From the NCBI GenBank assembly GCA_949316235.1, contig OX438758.1, positions 10,387,731 to 10,451,730 of the forward strand: 64,000 nucleotides of DNA. Direction: 5' to 3'. Below, piece by piece: positions 21,245 to 32,605 of the stretch (its first letter is position 1; each line of letters begins with the position of its first letter). Source of the DNA: Oegoconia quadripuncta. Taxonomy: Eukaryota; Arthropoda; Insecta; Lepidoptera; Autostichidae. A model generated the notes under the pieces. That model did no database searches, was not told the DNA's origin, and saw nothing but the letters and a program-made list of their open reading frames with translations. The translations under genes were made by a program, and so were the position numbers.

Positions 21245-21444
21245 ATAACTTATTATTATTATTTTTCTTTGTTTAAACTCGTTGTAGTTTGTTTTTTTTA
21301 TTTATTATTTTAGGTTTAGTACTTATGTTAGGTTTAGTATTAATAGATTTTTGTTGTATTTTTTAGTTATGTCCTAATGTTTTCGTGTTTAGGCTGATGG
21401 CTAACTGCCAAGCCATAATAAAAAAAAAAAAAAAAAAAAAAAAA

Positions 21445-21460
21445 ATCAAAGCAAAGAGAA
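21445..21460. repeat. Right target-site duplication
   Basis: ATCAAAGCAAAGAGAA directly after the poly(A) run; its first A is ambiguous with the tail. Confidence 0.93.
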
Positions 21461-21772
21461 GAATATTTTAATCACTACATAGGTACTTACGTTTGCTTTG
21501 ACTTGATAAATTGCTTGAAAAACCTTGAAGAACATGATGTGTGAACAATAATTTAGCGTCAGGAATAATAATCGCTTCGCTTCGCATCCAATTGAAACGA
21601 GTTATTATTACAGAACACCACGATAATGGTATGTGGTTTTGGTGACAAATTATTGTTTATTTATATAAGATTGCATAGATTATGACGATATGTGAAAGTC
21701 ACCGTGTTTTCACAGAGCCATCACCCTGAAAACCTTTGTCCAAGGCACCTTAGAATGATCCTGTCGAACTCA
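21461..21772 (+). promoter_or_regulatory. Region upstream of the tentative Ndfip start
   Basis: Starts right after the target duplication. Holds no recognised repeat. An acceptor-like TTTTCACAG ends at about 21716 and the frame after it is open into the tentative first exon. Confidence 0.25.
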
Positions 21773-21809
21773 ATGGACAACAACATGCCTCCACAATTCA
21801 TTGACATCA
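21773..21809 (+). CDS. Tentative Ndfip first coding exon
   Basis: ATG GAC AAC AAC ATG reads MDNNMPPQFIDI and ends at a consensus donor GTAAGTAAC. It supplies one base of a split codon, exactly what the 24114 acceptor needs (gives Asn). No family similarity is visible, and a phase match occurs by chance one time in three. An in-frame ATG nine codons or fewer upstream is also possible. Confidence 0.3.
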
Positions 21810-24800
21810 GTAAGTAACAAGAATAATGTAATATGCCTATCAGTCTCCTGTTCCGTTCCTGTACACAAGTTCATTGTTCCCTTTGATAAATCTCAGTTGG
21901 TTAGTCACTTTAAACATTACCTACATATGTAGGGTTGTTGTGATGTCCTGTTTTTCAACTTTTTTGCGCCTCCGACCTTTAATTCCTTTAATCGGCACTC
22001 CGACCAAAAACATTACCTGGGGCAGTTGTGTATATAAGTCCCTTATTTGTGAATGGTGAATATTGTTTGCTATATTGGTCAATCTTACACCTGCTTTAAT
22101 CAACCTCTATTAATTGCCCAAATTAAATAAATAACATCAGAATTGTTGCTCCTTCGAAACCTCTTAGACAAAATGTGACGTTTTCTATTACTTCCGTGTC
22201 TACAAACTATTGTAAAAGCTTGTCTAACAGATGTGCAAAAATTACAATAAACTTGCACATACCTTTGACATGGTTATACTTACTGCATGTAAGAGTGTAA
22301 TGACTGCCAAAGGTAGGTAATATAATACTATATGTAATACTTAGGTAAACTTTGGTAGCATTTTGCAAGCTCAGTGATACAAATTTGTGTTTTGTGTGTA
22401 AATTTATCAGTGGAGACTTGTAAATTACTTGTTAAGTTTGCATAAGAGTTTACACTGTAAATATAGTAATAATATAATAATAATAAATATTTCGGACACT
22501 TACACCAATCATCTAGTCCCAAACTAAGCAATGCTTGTGCTATGGATACTAGATAACGGATAAACATACATAAATATTTATATAAACATCCATGACTCTG
22601 GAATAAATGTTCGTATTCATCAGACAAACATTTACCCCTCACGGGATTTGAATCTGCAACCGTTGGTTTCGCTGACAGGGTGCTATCCACTACACCAACC
22701 GGTCGTCTTATAGTCAATATTCTTTCTAAAAGTTTAAAATAAAATAAATCTTTTCGTGTTGATTCAAATTGAATCAAATTCTGCTATTTAGGTACAATGT
22801 ATGTTTAATATACTAAAGAGCAAAACTGATTGACATTGTAATTTTGTTTCACATAATTTTTTTTTAACTCTATTTGAATCTAAGTTTTAAAAAACTAAGG
22901 TAAGTTGTTTTTCTACTGAAACCAACCATCTGATTGCGTGATATTTATGTCAGTTTATTAAATTCATGTGACTTGTGTAAAGTTATTATATTTTACAGTG
23001 GACTACCTAATAGCACAATTTATTGGTAGTTTTTGGAAGTTTTGTTCAGCAACAGACAACCCTTACACCGCGAAAATTGTATCTACTAAGAATACTCATA
23101 CCAATAACATATTTTCTTTGGACATAGTTTTTTTTTTTTATTTCTCTAATTTTGATTTAGGGACTTTTATACAAAGGGTATACGCCAGTCCCATCGTACC
23201 TCTTACTGACTTAATCTATTTAAATCTAATTCTAGCGAGACACCGATGACTTCACAAAGGCAAATAGACTCCGGGCAGCATTAGATTTTGGATGAGCTAG
23301 GATCTCATGGAATATTCCCCCATCTAGTCTATTTAGCCCCTGTTCCATCATCAGTGTCTTTGGTTGGTGCTCGTTCCGGACACATTCCACCAATATATGG
23401 TGCACATCTTCTACACTACCACACACCTCACAGTTAGGAGAGCTGGTCTTTCTCATGAGATGGCCAAACTTGTTCAGTGGCATGTGTCCAGACCTAAGCC
23501 TATGAGCTAAAACAATATAATTTCTATTCACAATGCAATCATGATCGGCAAACCAGGGTGTATGAGGGGGGTGGCTCTGAATTGATCGGTACCAGATTCC
23601 CTTATCTTTAGACCTCTCGTCAAAATATTCGTGCCATGCACACTTCACTTTCTTTTTATATTTTGAGAGTAGTTCCGAGTAATCTGGTGCAATATCATCC
23701 CTAAGCTTCCCTTCTGTTATTGCACGCTTCGCTAACAAGTCAGCCTCCTCATTACCTTTCAGTCCAATATGTGATGGAACCCATTGCATCATTATATCAC
23801 TCCCGCGTAAGTTTAGTTCATCCATTTTCTTTAAAATGGCATATGCTATTGTCACGCCTTTTCTCCCCGCGGCACATAAAGTTCTGTGTATGATTTCCCA
23901 TTAGTCGTAATTAAATTTACCCATAGTCCCTACCGGGATCCAGGACTGTACCCAGTAGAGAACTATGCAACTGAATGATTCTATTATTCATACTGCAATC
24001 TGTTTATTATGGGCCCCATTAGTTCCTAAAAATCATTGTGTCATCACTGATTGGTGCTACAAGGTGTGCTTTGGTTTACTGTATATTAAAATATCTATAT
24101 GCTTTGTTTTTAGATAACACACAAGACATACCCCCACCACAGCCAGATTTTTCAGCACCACCACCCTATGATGTGGCCGCTAATACCAAGTTACCCACAT
24201 ATGAGGAGGTACAGAGAGAAAAACAGATGGAGGGAGATGGTCCACAGGTGAGGGTTAGGAATGTTTGTATTAGATCATCCATACACGTATGTACACTGTT
24301 ACGGATAATGTTGGTGGTATTATTTAAAATAAGAGTGTAATATTGTATTTATTAGGAACAAATGTTAAAACTTATTACAGCCAATAATATTAGTTTTATG
24401 GTGACACTGGTATCGGTGCCTTCTCTAAACTAAAACAAATTTTAGACTGGTAGTGGTGTCGATTCTGCAGTGGCCTCTAAAATCCTATTCTACATCGCAT
24501 CTCTAACATTTTAACGTTTTTAAAATTTTAAGTTTACTATAAATCAATTCAATTTAGGTTTTAGAGATCAATACCTATTCCAGAACGCCAGGCATATTAT
24601 TAGCGAAATTTAGTCGCCATCTAAAATAGTCACGTTTAAAATTAGAGAGTAGGTTTTTCCAGATTTATTGGGCTGTCTACAGCCCAAAAAGTGTGAACTT
24701 TATATAACAGAAGTGTTTTAGAGGAGTATAAAAGACTTTCCTAATGTTTTATTTTGAATTTAAGGCCGCGGTGAAAAATAATGCCTAACCGATAATTTTT

Positions 24801-27800
24801 TAAATATTTTTTTTAAGGTAATACTAAATTCTAGTAGGTAACTAGCATTATTCTTTGTTATTATTATTGTATTGTAATCTAAAACCTAAAATTATTATGA
24901 TAGAAGAGAATTTTTTTAATAGAATGTTGGTCATTTTCCCATATTCGACAAACAAACGTAATTAACCAAAGCCTGTACAAATAGGCAAATTTTAAGTCAA
25001 AAACAAACGCCAACTTAAAATATAAAATGCAGTAAAGAATTACATACATTAAATCATTCATAAATAAACATTCAAAAAACCTATTCCGAAGTAAAGATTT
25101 TTTACTATGGCAATGCAGTACTTCAATTCAATTTAACGTCGGTGTCAGGAGAGGCTTGTTTTCAGTACTGGATGCCATCTGACAATTCAAACTGCGTGTT
25201 TATAACAACATACGAGTAGTTAAATACATTGTGCTAAAAATAACATGACTTGTAGGTAGCTACATAGGTAATACACACACTTGTTTAAATAACAGAATTG
25301 GTCAGAGTTTACTTTACTGACTCCTTACACGCTATGTTGTTCGATTTGTAGGGCAGGACTGAATTGTTTTATAATATTACTAGAAAAAGTGCAGTCTCCA
25401 AATTGACTTTATTTTAATTTTACCTTATTTTAAATTAACCGTTAAAATGATAGCCTTAATCACAAATCAATATGACAAACCACTATAGGTATAAATCCAA
25501 CTCAATGGGTGATTGTACTACATAATAGAGTTAAACATTTCTGTCTGTCTATTATTGTTCTAATTTATTGTTATCCACTACATTCTATTTACAGTTATGT
25601 GGATGTACATTATGGTTATATTTTATTAGACAAACTATTATGCCATTTCATTGTGTAAATCCGGGTTTGTAACCGGTTTCGAAAATACCGGTTAAGGTTT
25701 ATACCGGATTTTAGTGAAGGTTTCATTCAAAGCGCGTCCGAAATGAGAGCGCTATCTAAAACTTCATAAACCGATACGACGTCCGGCGTCAGTAAGAGCG
25801 AAATGAAAACCGCTTAATTGATTCAAAACCTATTTGGTTTCGCTCCTTCAGAAAACCGGTTTTTTAAGGTTGAGCCAAACCTAAATAAAACACTTCTAAT
25901 GTACTTGACGCTGATTTAGTTTTAAAAATATACTGGTAAACAAGCCCTGGTGTAAATGAATTAATAATCGAAAATTAATTAATCATTTTACATTTTTTGT
26001 GCTAAATCGCTTTGGAAGTAGAAAAATATACGGTACGCGGCCGGTATTACCAACATTTTAATACTAATCCAATGTTAATTCATACCAGTCATGTGTATAA
26101 TTATACCACCAGACATATATTTATAATACGGATCTAAAGAAGAGACTGACGCGTAAAATTTACACCACTGGAAGGGCCCACAGTATTCACTCAGTTTTCG
26201 ATATTAGTTAAGATATCGAATGACCACTTAACTGTTATTCGTTACCCAACTTCTGTAGCAGTACTATTAACTGCATTAACAATAAAGCTTAACATTAACG
26301 GGTTCGCTTCCCTGGCTCAAAAACTACGTAACGTTTACAAAACGGCGGTCCCGGGTTCGATTCCCCGCGGGGTACCTGTTTACTACTAGGAGATGGTATT
26401 AATTTTAAAGCCTTGCCAGCTAACACCATCTTGTCTAAATCTGCCGTCAAGTAGCAATGTTACTAACATTGTTGTGTTTCGTCTGTTTGAGATAAGATAG
26501 CCAATCCTCCTAATAAGTTGGGGATCCCAGGTGAGCGCGCGTACACCTTCGCCCTCAACTCCACTTAATATCATGTGTGATTGAGGTCAACTGCGAGCCT
26601 GTTGTGCATAAAAAAAACTGTATCCTAATGTAATAACGGTCTAACAAGTACTGGGATAACATGAGTATTTCGCTGTTTTAAAGATCCAAGGACCACCGCT
26701 CCATCCAACATTCGCGGCATACGTCACAATGGAGCCGACACAGCCTACTGCAGAGCATTTGGAAGAGACTGATCTACTCGGCACCGATGTCATGTTCTTA
26801 ACTGCGTTCTTTGGTGAGATTTTAATTATTTTCTTACAACCAACCGAAGCATATGATGAGTATAATATTTTTAAAGTAACTATAAAAGAATCGTTATAAT
26901 AGATGATATCATCCAGCTAAATAAACCAGCTGTCTTTAAAGCTAAAATATCCGAAGTGGTTTAACCGATTTTTATCAAACATTACTAAGAACTATCTCAC
27001 TAATACCAGCGTTCGGAAATAAAAAACCGTTTCTAAATCGATTCATCTGTTTAGCTCTACAATACCACAGAGAACACCCCTCCTTTTGCATCGGGTGTTA
27101 AAATATTTCAAATCAGTTAATGCATGTTTTATTACAAACCTATTAATGTGGCGATTATGGAAACCAAAACTAATTATAAATGTAATGTAATATATTACAA
27201 GCCTGAAGGGTTATAATACGACTTACTCTGATCTAGATATATTCTTATTTAGCATTGGTGTGTATAAACCTAATTCTAATAGATTTGCGATTATTCTCTG
27301 TTGTTGGCATGGTTACATTCCATCCACTATTTAATGCCAATTGTACAAACATCTTACGCCTCAATTTCTGTGACGAATTGTTCTCTTTAATGACATTACA
27401 AATTGAACATTAAGAAAATATACGAGACTATAATCATTGACATAATCATATCAACTGTATTAAAACCGACATGATCTTGAATAACGGCTGAACCGAGAAC
27501 ATCGCTTAGAACTATCTCTCATACACCGGCAACTACTTTCAAATCGGTACAGCCGTTTGTCTACAATGCCAAACAGCAAAGGCTTCAAACTTATATGGGT
27601 TAATCCTGGTTTTTTATGCTAGTAGCAACAGTTTTGCATTATTTAAACTATTATTTGATGCATCTAAATTCCTTCACGCTTATTACTTTTACCAATACAT
27701 AATACATGAAAATTGTTTTAATAAATATACATAAATTTACGTCGTGCGTGTCGTATGAAGTTGACATAAGTATGCAAGATTTGTGGAAAATGCAAGCAAT

Positions 27801-29809
27801 ATAAATTAGATAGATTTCTTGTTTTATTTCAGTTGTTATTCTATTTTTTTTTGTGGTTATATGACAAACGAGCGAGCAGATTATAATTCTATATAAAACT
27901 CTATATATAATCTAATTGATTACTATTGACACCTCCCTGAGACTTTTCGTTGCCTCTGGTATTGTAAATTTCTCTGAATTAAGGATTTTTCAGGATACAT
28001 ATATACATAGATACATATAAGTAGTTGAAAACTCTGGGTTAATCGTCTGAAAAATTGGTCTTCTGTACTCTTAACATATGTGTGGATTCGTTTAAATAAA
28101 ACACCACAGATTGTGATCTGATTCTCGTAATACATTATCGAAGTGATGAGGCAGATGATATGATCTGACGACCGGTTGGTGTAGCGGATAGTGACCCTGT
28201 CAGCGAAACCAACGGCTCCGGGTTCGAATCCAGCGATGGGTAAATGTTTGTGTGATGAATACGAACATTTATTTCCGAGTCAAGGACATTTATATAAATA
28301 TTTATGTATGGTTTATACATTATCTAGTATCCATAGTTCAAGTTTTGCTTAGTTTGGGATTAGATGATTGGTGTTAGTGTCCGAAATATAAAAAAAAATA
28401 CCCCAAAGTGGCTGAAGGAGGTAAGCAGAGTAGAAAACGAATGTTTCCAGCACAGGTACGCGCTCACCGTTTCACCTTAACGTGCGACGATTAGGTGCGA
28501 CTACTGTCGATCTGGGCCCACTACTATCACTAATTATCTATACCACATTAGCTTTCTCCAAATTCTAAATTGTGTGTCAGATAGTTTCTAGCGTCGTTTC
28601 TTCTCTCTATTACGAAGCGATGGTAGTTATGTATCTATAAAACTTCCCACGCAACGCCCTAAGCCGAGGTTCGAATCGCCGAAGGCACCCTTAGGCGTCG
28701 GTTGCAAACTTCTTTTTCGCGCTGTTGCTCCCACGCTCGCCCCCCTGCCTGGTGACCCTGAAAAAGGCGTAGACATATCAGCAACGTTCCCGCTGAAAAA
28801 AAAGTGGACAAATTAAAAACTTTAAGCTGTTGATGATGTCGGGCAATATATTACCTATTATTAACTTCTGCTCCAGTGGCATTCCTGTTCAACTGGATCG
28901 GCTTCCTGCTGCTAATGTGTTTCTGCCACACGGTGGCAAGCCGCTACGGGGCGCTCGCCGGCTTCGGCCTGTCGCTAGCCAAGTGGACGCTCATCGTGAA
29001 ACATTCCACGGAGCTCGCCTCGCACGAGAACACGTGGCTGTGGTGGCTCATTATGGCATTTGGTGAGTATTTACGACCTGTTTGATGTAATGGTTAGAAA
29101 CTCTGCTGCTATACCAAAAGGTCGCGGATTCGAACCCACTAGGGGCATATGTTTGTGTGATGAATAGAGATATGTGTTCCGGAATTATGGATGTATTTCA
29201 TTTATACAGGGTGAATTTCAATTCGTAAATCCTATTAACTGGTCATTCATTATCATCGCTATTTTGTATTGTGTATATTTATTTCTGTATCCAATAAAAT
29301 TATTCTTATTCTTATTCCACTCTTAATTACGAACAACTTTCCCCAAGGGTTCCTCCAAGGATCAAAAATTTTTCGATTACCCATACAAAGTAAACCATTC
29401 TGAAATCACCTTTAGTACGGAAGTCCAATAATTTTCGGTTGAATTCGACCATGGTTCCTAGTGGAAAGTTGTTCGTAATCAGGAGTGGAGTCACCAGGCG
29501 AAAATTATTGGACTCCCAATTTAAAGGTGATATCTATTCGTCTGCGCGTCCCACGCCTGCACACCGCGCTCGTTTAGAACACATATTTTTAAAGAAATTA
29601 TTTCCTGGCTTTAAAATTTTGTATGATTATAGAAAACGCATTGTATGAAACTGCGTAATTACATGCTTATACTATTTCCAAATCAAGAACTTTGTTTGTT
29701 TTCAGGAATACTAATCTGCGTGCGCGCCATAATCCAGTACCTGAACATCAAACGCGGCTGGCGTTTGCTCTCCGGCACGGCGCAGGAACGACTACTGTTT
29801 TTCTATTAA
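21773..29809 (+). CDS. Ndfip: NEDD4-family-interacting protein gene
   Basis: Adaptor with PY motifs that recruits and activates NEDD4-type ubiquitin ligases on Golgi and endosome membranes. Four exons (24114-24247, 26684-26813, 28877-29062, 29706-29809) join in phase. The product has a proline-rich segment with a PPPY motif and a second LPTY motif, then three membrane helices: DVMFLTAFFVAFLFNWIGFL, RYGALAGFGLSLAKWTLIV and TWLWWLIMAFGILICVRAII. It ends ERLLFFY, as in animal Ndfip1/2. The 5' end is uncertain: a 37-base exon at 21773-21809 fits the phase but cannot be confirmed by homology. The gene is head-to-head with TOP3B. Confidence 0.9.
22488..22706 (-). mobile_element. tRNA-derived SINE, family C
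   Basis: Minus-strand full-length copy from GACCGGTTGGTGTAGTGG to GTGTAAGTGTCCGAAATA. Confidence 0.8.
23232..23855 (-). pseudogene. 3' fragment of a LINE ORF2 (RNase H and C-terminal zinc region)
   Basis: A 207-codon open frame begins inside an RNase H domain (MQWVPSHIGLKGNEEADLLA gives the GNEEAD motif) and continues through the usual tail: WFADHDCIVNRNYIVLAHRL, LRSGHMPLNKFGHL and a zinc-type cluster CEVCGSVEDVHHILVEC. This is the C-terminal part of a jockey/I-like ORF2. Endonuclease and reverse transcriptase are missing, consistent with 5' truncation on insertion. Sits antisense in the Ndfip first intron. Confidence 0.85.
24114..24247 (+). CDS. Ndfip: Ndfip exon with PY motifs
   Basis: Acceptor TTGTTTTTAG, donor GTGAGG. 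Encodes NTQDIPPPQPDFSAPPPYDV and LPTYEEVQREKQMEGDGPQ. PPPY is a canonical WW-domain ligand; LPTY is the weaker second site found in Ndfip proteins. Confidence 0.9.
25640..25875. promoter_or_regulatory. Cluster of AACCGGTT-type sites in an Ndfip intron
   Basis: Three CCGGTT cores in about 190 bases: TAACCGGTTTC near 25672, ATACCGGTTAA near 25690 and the palindrome AAAACCGGTTTT near 25856. Grainyhead-family factors bind AACCGGTT. Whether it is an enhancer or the remains of a small inverted-repeat element cannot be told. Confidence 0.3.
26300..26620 (+). mobile_element. tRNA-derived SINE, family A, diverged
   Basis: Carries GGTTCGATTCCCCGCGGGGT, TGTTGTGTTTCGTCTGTTTG and the tail GTTGTGCATAAAAAAA. 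More diverged than the copies at 405 and 62078. Confidence 0.75.
26684..26813 (+). CDS. Ndfip: Ndfip exon, linker and start of first membrane helix
   Basis: Acceptor TTTTAAAG, donor GTGAGA. Encodes IQGPPLHPTFAAYVTMEPTQ and LLGTDVMFLTAFF. The acidic LEETDLLGTD just before the first helix fits the family. Confidence 0.88.
26944..27115 (+). repeat. Interspersed repeat (TTTTTGCATCGGGTGTTA end)
   Basis: Shares TTAACCGATTTTTATCAAACA, cut short here to TTTTTATCAAACAT, AAATAAAAAACCGTTT and CTTTTGCATCGG with 40255-40450; a weaker copy lies at 27470-27600. Confidence 0.55.
28168..28395 (+). mobile_element. tRNA-derived SINE, family C
   Basis: Full-length plus-strand copy, ACCGGTTGGTGTAGCGGATA to GGTGTTAGTGTCCGAAATAT followed by an A-rich tail. 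Confidence 0.8.
28877..29062 (+). CDS. Ndfip: Ndfip exon, membrane helices 1-3
   Basis: Acceptor TGCTCCAG, donor GTGAGT. Encodes VAFLFNWIGFLLLMCFCHTV, SRYGALAGFGLSLAKWTLIV and ENTWLWWLIMAF. AFLFNWIGF and YGALAGFGLSLAKW are signature strings of the family. Confidence 0.95.
29073..29212 (+). mobile_element. tRNA-derived SINE, family B, 3' truncated
   Basis: ACCTGTTTGATGTAATGG, GGATTCGAACCCACTAGGGG and GTTTGTGTGATGAATAGAG; the family 3' half is absent. Confidence 0.75.
29317..29488. mobile_element. 172-bp MITE (family M1), uninterrupted copy
   Basis: Ends CCACTCTTAATTACGAACAA and, reverse complemented, CCACTCCTGATTACGAACAA, followed on both sides by CTTTCC. No ORF. Lies between the last two Ndfip exons. 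Confidence 0.8.
29706..29809 (+). CDS. Ndfip: Ndfip last coding exon
   Basis: Acceptor TGTTTTCAG. Encodes GILICVRAIIQYLNIKRGWR and LLSGTAQERLLFFY then TAA at 29807-29809. Confidence 0.93.
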
Positions 29810-30813
29810 TTAAACACTAGCTTTCTCTCACTCTCACGCATAAAACTGCATCTCTTGCATGGTTGTGCATAAGGAGGAATATAATTATGTCTATTCTTGT
29901 TGCTCGTAAATTGGTGGATATCGTTGGTAGGTAGTTCACGAACATTCTTAAAGGTAGATGTAGTGTTGATATTGTTTTCAAGTTGTTTCACAATGGGTTT
30001 TGTGCTTTGAAGACATTTAGAACACGTGTTCGATCCATTCAATGGTGGGAAATTATCATCTTATGTTATGAAATCGTTCATAATAGTCGTATTTTTTGTT
30101 TGCATACGAGCGATGTTAGATAATACAATTTTATAAATGTTTATGGATTATCTGTTGGGTCATCGATCCTTTTGTTGTGATGATTCATATATTTATGTCT
30201 GCAACAGGTGTTTATTGCTTTTGAATGACTGTGATATACGGGGTTGACATAGTGATGGTTTTTGCCGTCTCCCAATCATAATTTGTAAATATTTGTTTGA
30301 GGCTTTACGCTTCCTTACGAATGTTCGATACACTGACCTCTATAATGTATTACATTGAATATGAGTACATATCTATGGCTCTTAAAACAGGTCGCGAACA
30401 AGGTAATTTCTAAAAATCACATTTACTATTACCGTCTCTATAATCATGTTTATTTTACATGTATTATATTATTATGATTACTTAGTATCAGTAGTAGAAC
30501 ACATTATTTTAGGTGATTTAACGAATTTTGTAACCACCTTGTATAAAACCTGTGTACTCTGGAGAAAGCGGACTGAACTATAAATTAATCACATTTCAAA
30601 TTTAATAAATTCTAAATTACTATAAAACAGACACTATATGCGAGAGCCTATTATAAATTTTGTGACTATTTAGAACAGTTTAGAAGATAAGTAAGCATGG
30701 ACTCGATGAATGATGATTTTATTTCTTTCATTAATCGCCTTGCTTCGACATGTTCATGGTAATGTGTAAATAGGCGTTGAAATGTCATATAATCCGAAAC
30801 GACTTGAGTTCAA
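29810..30813 (+). other. Ndfip 3' side, likely 3' UTR
   Basis: No repeat or ORF of note. AATAAA at 30604-30609 is a candidate polyadenylation signal; the real transcript end cannot be fixed from sequence. Confidence 0.3.
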
Positions 30814-31033
30814 GCGATGCATATACGGTGTCAAGGCGATGCATATATAGTGCGGAGGCGATGTATATATGATGCCGAGGCGATGTTTATATGAAGCCGA
30901 GGCGATGTATATATGATGCCGAGGCGATGTATATACGTTGTCAAAACGATGCATATACGGTGCCGAGGCGATGCATATACGGTGCCGATGCGATGCATAT
31001 ACGATGCCGAAGCGATGCGTATACAGTACCGGG
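30814..31033. repeat. 22-bp minisatellite, ten copies
   Basis: Ten head-to-tail units of 22 bases, consensus GCGATGCATATACGGTGCCG plus AG, spanning exactly 220 bases. Units differ mainly at CAT/TAT and GGTG/GATG. It lies about 1 kb past the Ndfip stop codon. Confidence 0.95.
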
Positions 31034-31039
31034 CAATAA

Positions 31040-32105
31040 GGTGTCATCACATTTTCTTTTTTTTCATTATTTCAGGCTCTTGTTGTACACTGCTAATTTA
31101 AAGACCTCCATAATGTGCGCTAACCTAAAGCTGTAACTTTTGGTTCATTCCGCTTTCATAACAAAATCTTGTCTAATTGATTGTATAGAATTTATTTTTT
31201 GCAAGTTTATAAAATAGGAAGAACATACTGAGATTTTCAAATAGGTAAATAAATATCTAGTTTTCGTAATGTCAGTTGTATAAAAGTTGTTTGTTATTTG
31301 TTATATTTAAGATACTATGCTTTTTATACACAATGTAATTATTTTAATTATAAGTAATTAATTGTGTACTTATTTGTAATTGTAGCATTAGTTACATTAT
31401 GGATAAATGAATATGTTTTAATCGATAATGGCACCAGTTATAGGCGCCCAAAATAATTGGAAGGTCAATACTACAAATGAACATAGACTTGACACATTTT
31501 TAATAGAGTTTATTTTCCAAAGTAGAAGTTTGATACATTATGTCGCTGGTTTTATATTGAGGCAAATGTACATTTCTAGGATCTCCTACTAATATAAGAT
31601 AGTGATCCTAGAAATATATACATAAGATAGGTGTGAACTTGTAACCTTACTAGGTACAAGGTTTTTCAGTTAGCTATAAAATTCTCCAGATACGTTGACA
31701 TTTTCTAAAATAGGCTATATATATTATTTGCATTCATAACAAGAATTATTTATTATATTTTCAATCTAGCTGTTGCTCACGACTTCGTCCGCGTGGACAA
31801 ACTATTCTTTCAAAATCATATGGAAATGAAATGAATCACATGTGATATGGAATCCTGAAATGAAAAAAAATTAAGTGAAGAGTTTATTTACAGATAATTT
31901 TTACAAATTATTCACACGTTATTTACGAACTTTATAGATTATTTGCAGATTATTTACAGTATGTTTACAAAATAATTAAACCGACACTCACAGGAAACCG
32001 TGCGTGTTTGAACTGGAACGGGAAGTTTTTGGGTCTGCAAAGACAATGAAACAAAAATTTAAAAAACTTTGAACATGTTCAGTTATTAATTTTAGGTCGC
32101 CCTGC
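31040..32105. other. No gene recognised
   Basis: AT-rich. Holds an inverted repeat with 12-base arms (31572-31583 and 31604-31615, ATTTCTAGGATC), a short Helitron-like end at 31770-31800 and, at 31880-31980, loosely repeated TTATTTACAG-like strings. Confidence 0.4.
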
Positions 32106-32109
32106 CCCC

Positions 32110-32236
32110 GTAGCATGACGACGTTTGTTGCGCGCCACGCGAGAGTGGGATAGTTGTATATTTCGTCCAGGCGAATGAGCAGGACAAATACTATCTCGCG
32201 CGACATAAACGTTTATCGCTCCTGTCATGCTACTAG
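32110..32236. mobile_element. Palindromic MITE-like element (family M5)
   Basis: Starts GTAGCATGACGACGTTTGTT and ends with the reverse complement of TAGCATGAC; internal GCGCGC/CTCGCGCGAC strings also mirror each other. Confidence 0.5.
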
Positions 32237-32406
32237 TGCTGGTTGGGCTTCGTTTTGAACATCTTCAATGTACAATTTTTTTACTCTACGATTTTATTAT
32301 ATTTACCTTGATAGATTTTCTACAAATTATAAGTGTTAGAAATCCACTTGGTTGGTTTAATATTTTTATGTAATTATAGGGAGTTATTCATAAATATACA
32401 TTATGT

Positions 32407-32605
32407 TACTGCCGTCGTACCACGTAAAAATTTTTGAATTCTATCACTAAATTTGGTGGCATGTCAGCGCCCAAGAGGTAAGGATAAGGTGATTAACGTC
32501 TAATTGATAGACGTATGTAGTTACTATAATTTACTTCTAGAGAGCTGACTGACGTACCAAATTTTGTGATCGAACGCAAAAAAATTTACGTGGACGACTG
32601 CTGAT
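32407..32605. mobile_element. MITE with 60-bp imperfect inverted repeats (family M6)
   Basis: Left arm runs GTCGTACCACGTAAAAATTT to AAATTTGGTGGCATGTCAGC; the right arm reverse complemented runs GTCGTCCACGTAAATTTTTT to AAATTTGGTACGTCAGTCAGC, here shortened. No coding potential. Confidence 0.65.

Larger units (their letters stand above)
16220..21445 (+). mobile_element. Full-length I-group non-LTR retrotransposon
   Basis: Flanked by an exact 16-base direct repeat ATCAAAGCAAAGAGAA at 16204-16219 and 21445-21460. The 5.2-kb unit has a 127-base 5' UTR, ORF1 with zinc knuckles, ORF2 with AP endonuclease, reverse transcriptase and RNase H, a 175-base 3' UTR and 25 consecutive A residues at 21421-21445 (the last A is shared with the repeat). 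The RNase H domain points to the I/R1/LOA side of the LINE tree; the exact clade needs a phylogeny. Perfect target repeat, intact ORFs and a clean tail mark a recent, possibly active, insertion. Confidence 0.93.

Noticed and set aside
22328..22777. 149-codon minus-strand ORF
   Set aside because: It runs through a family C SINE; apparent coding is a by-product of the repeat.
30814..31033. CRISPR-like array
   Set aside because: Units are contiguous 22-base repeats without spacers; an ordinary minisatellite.
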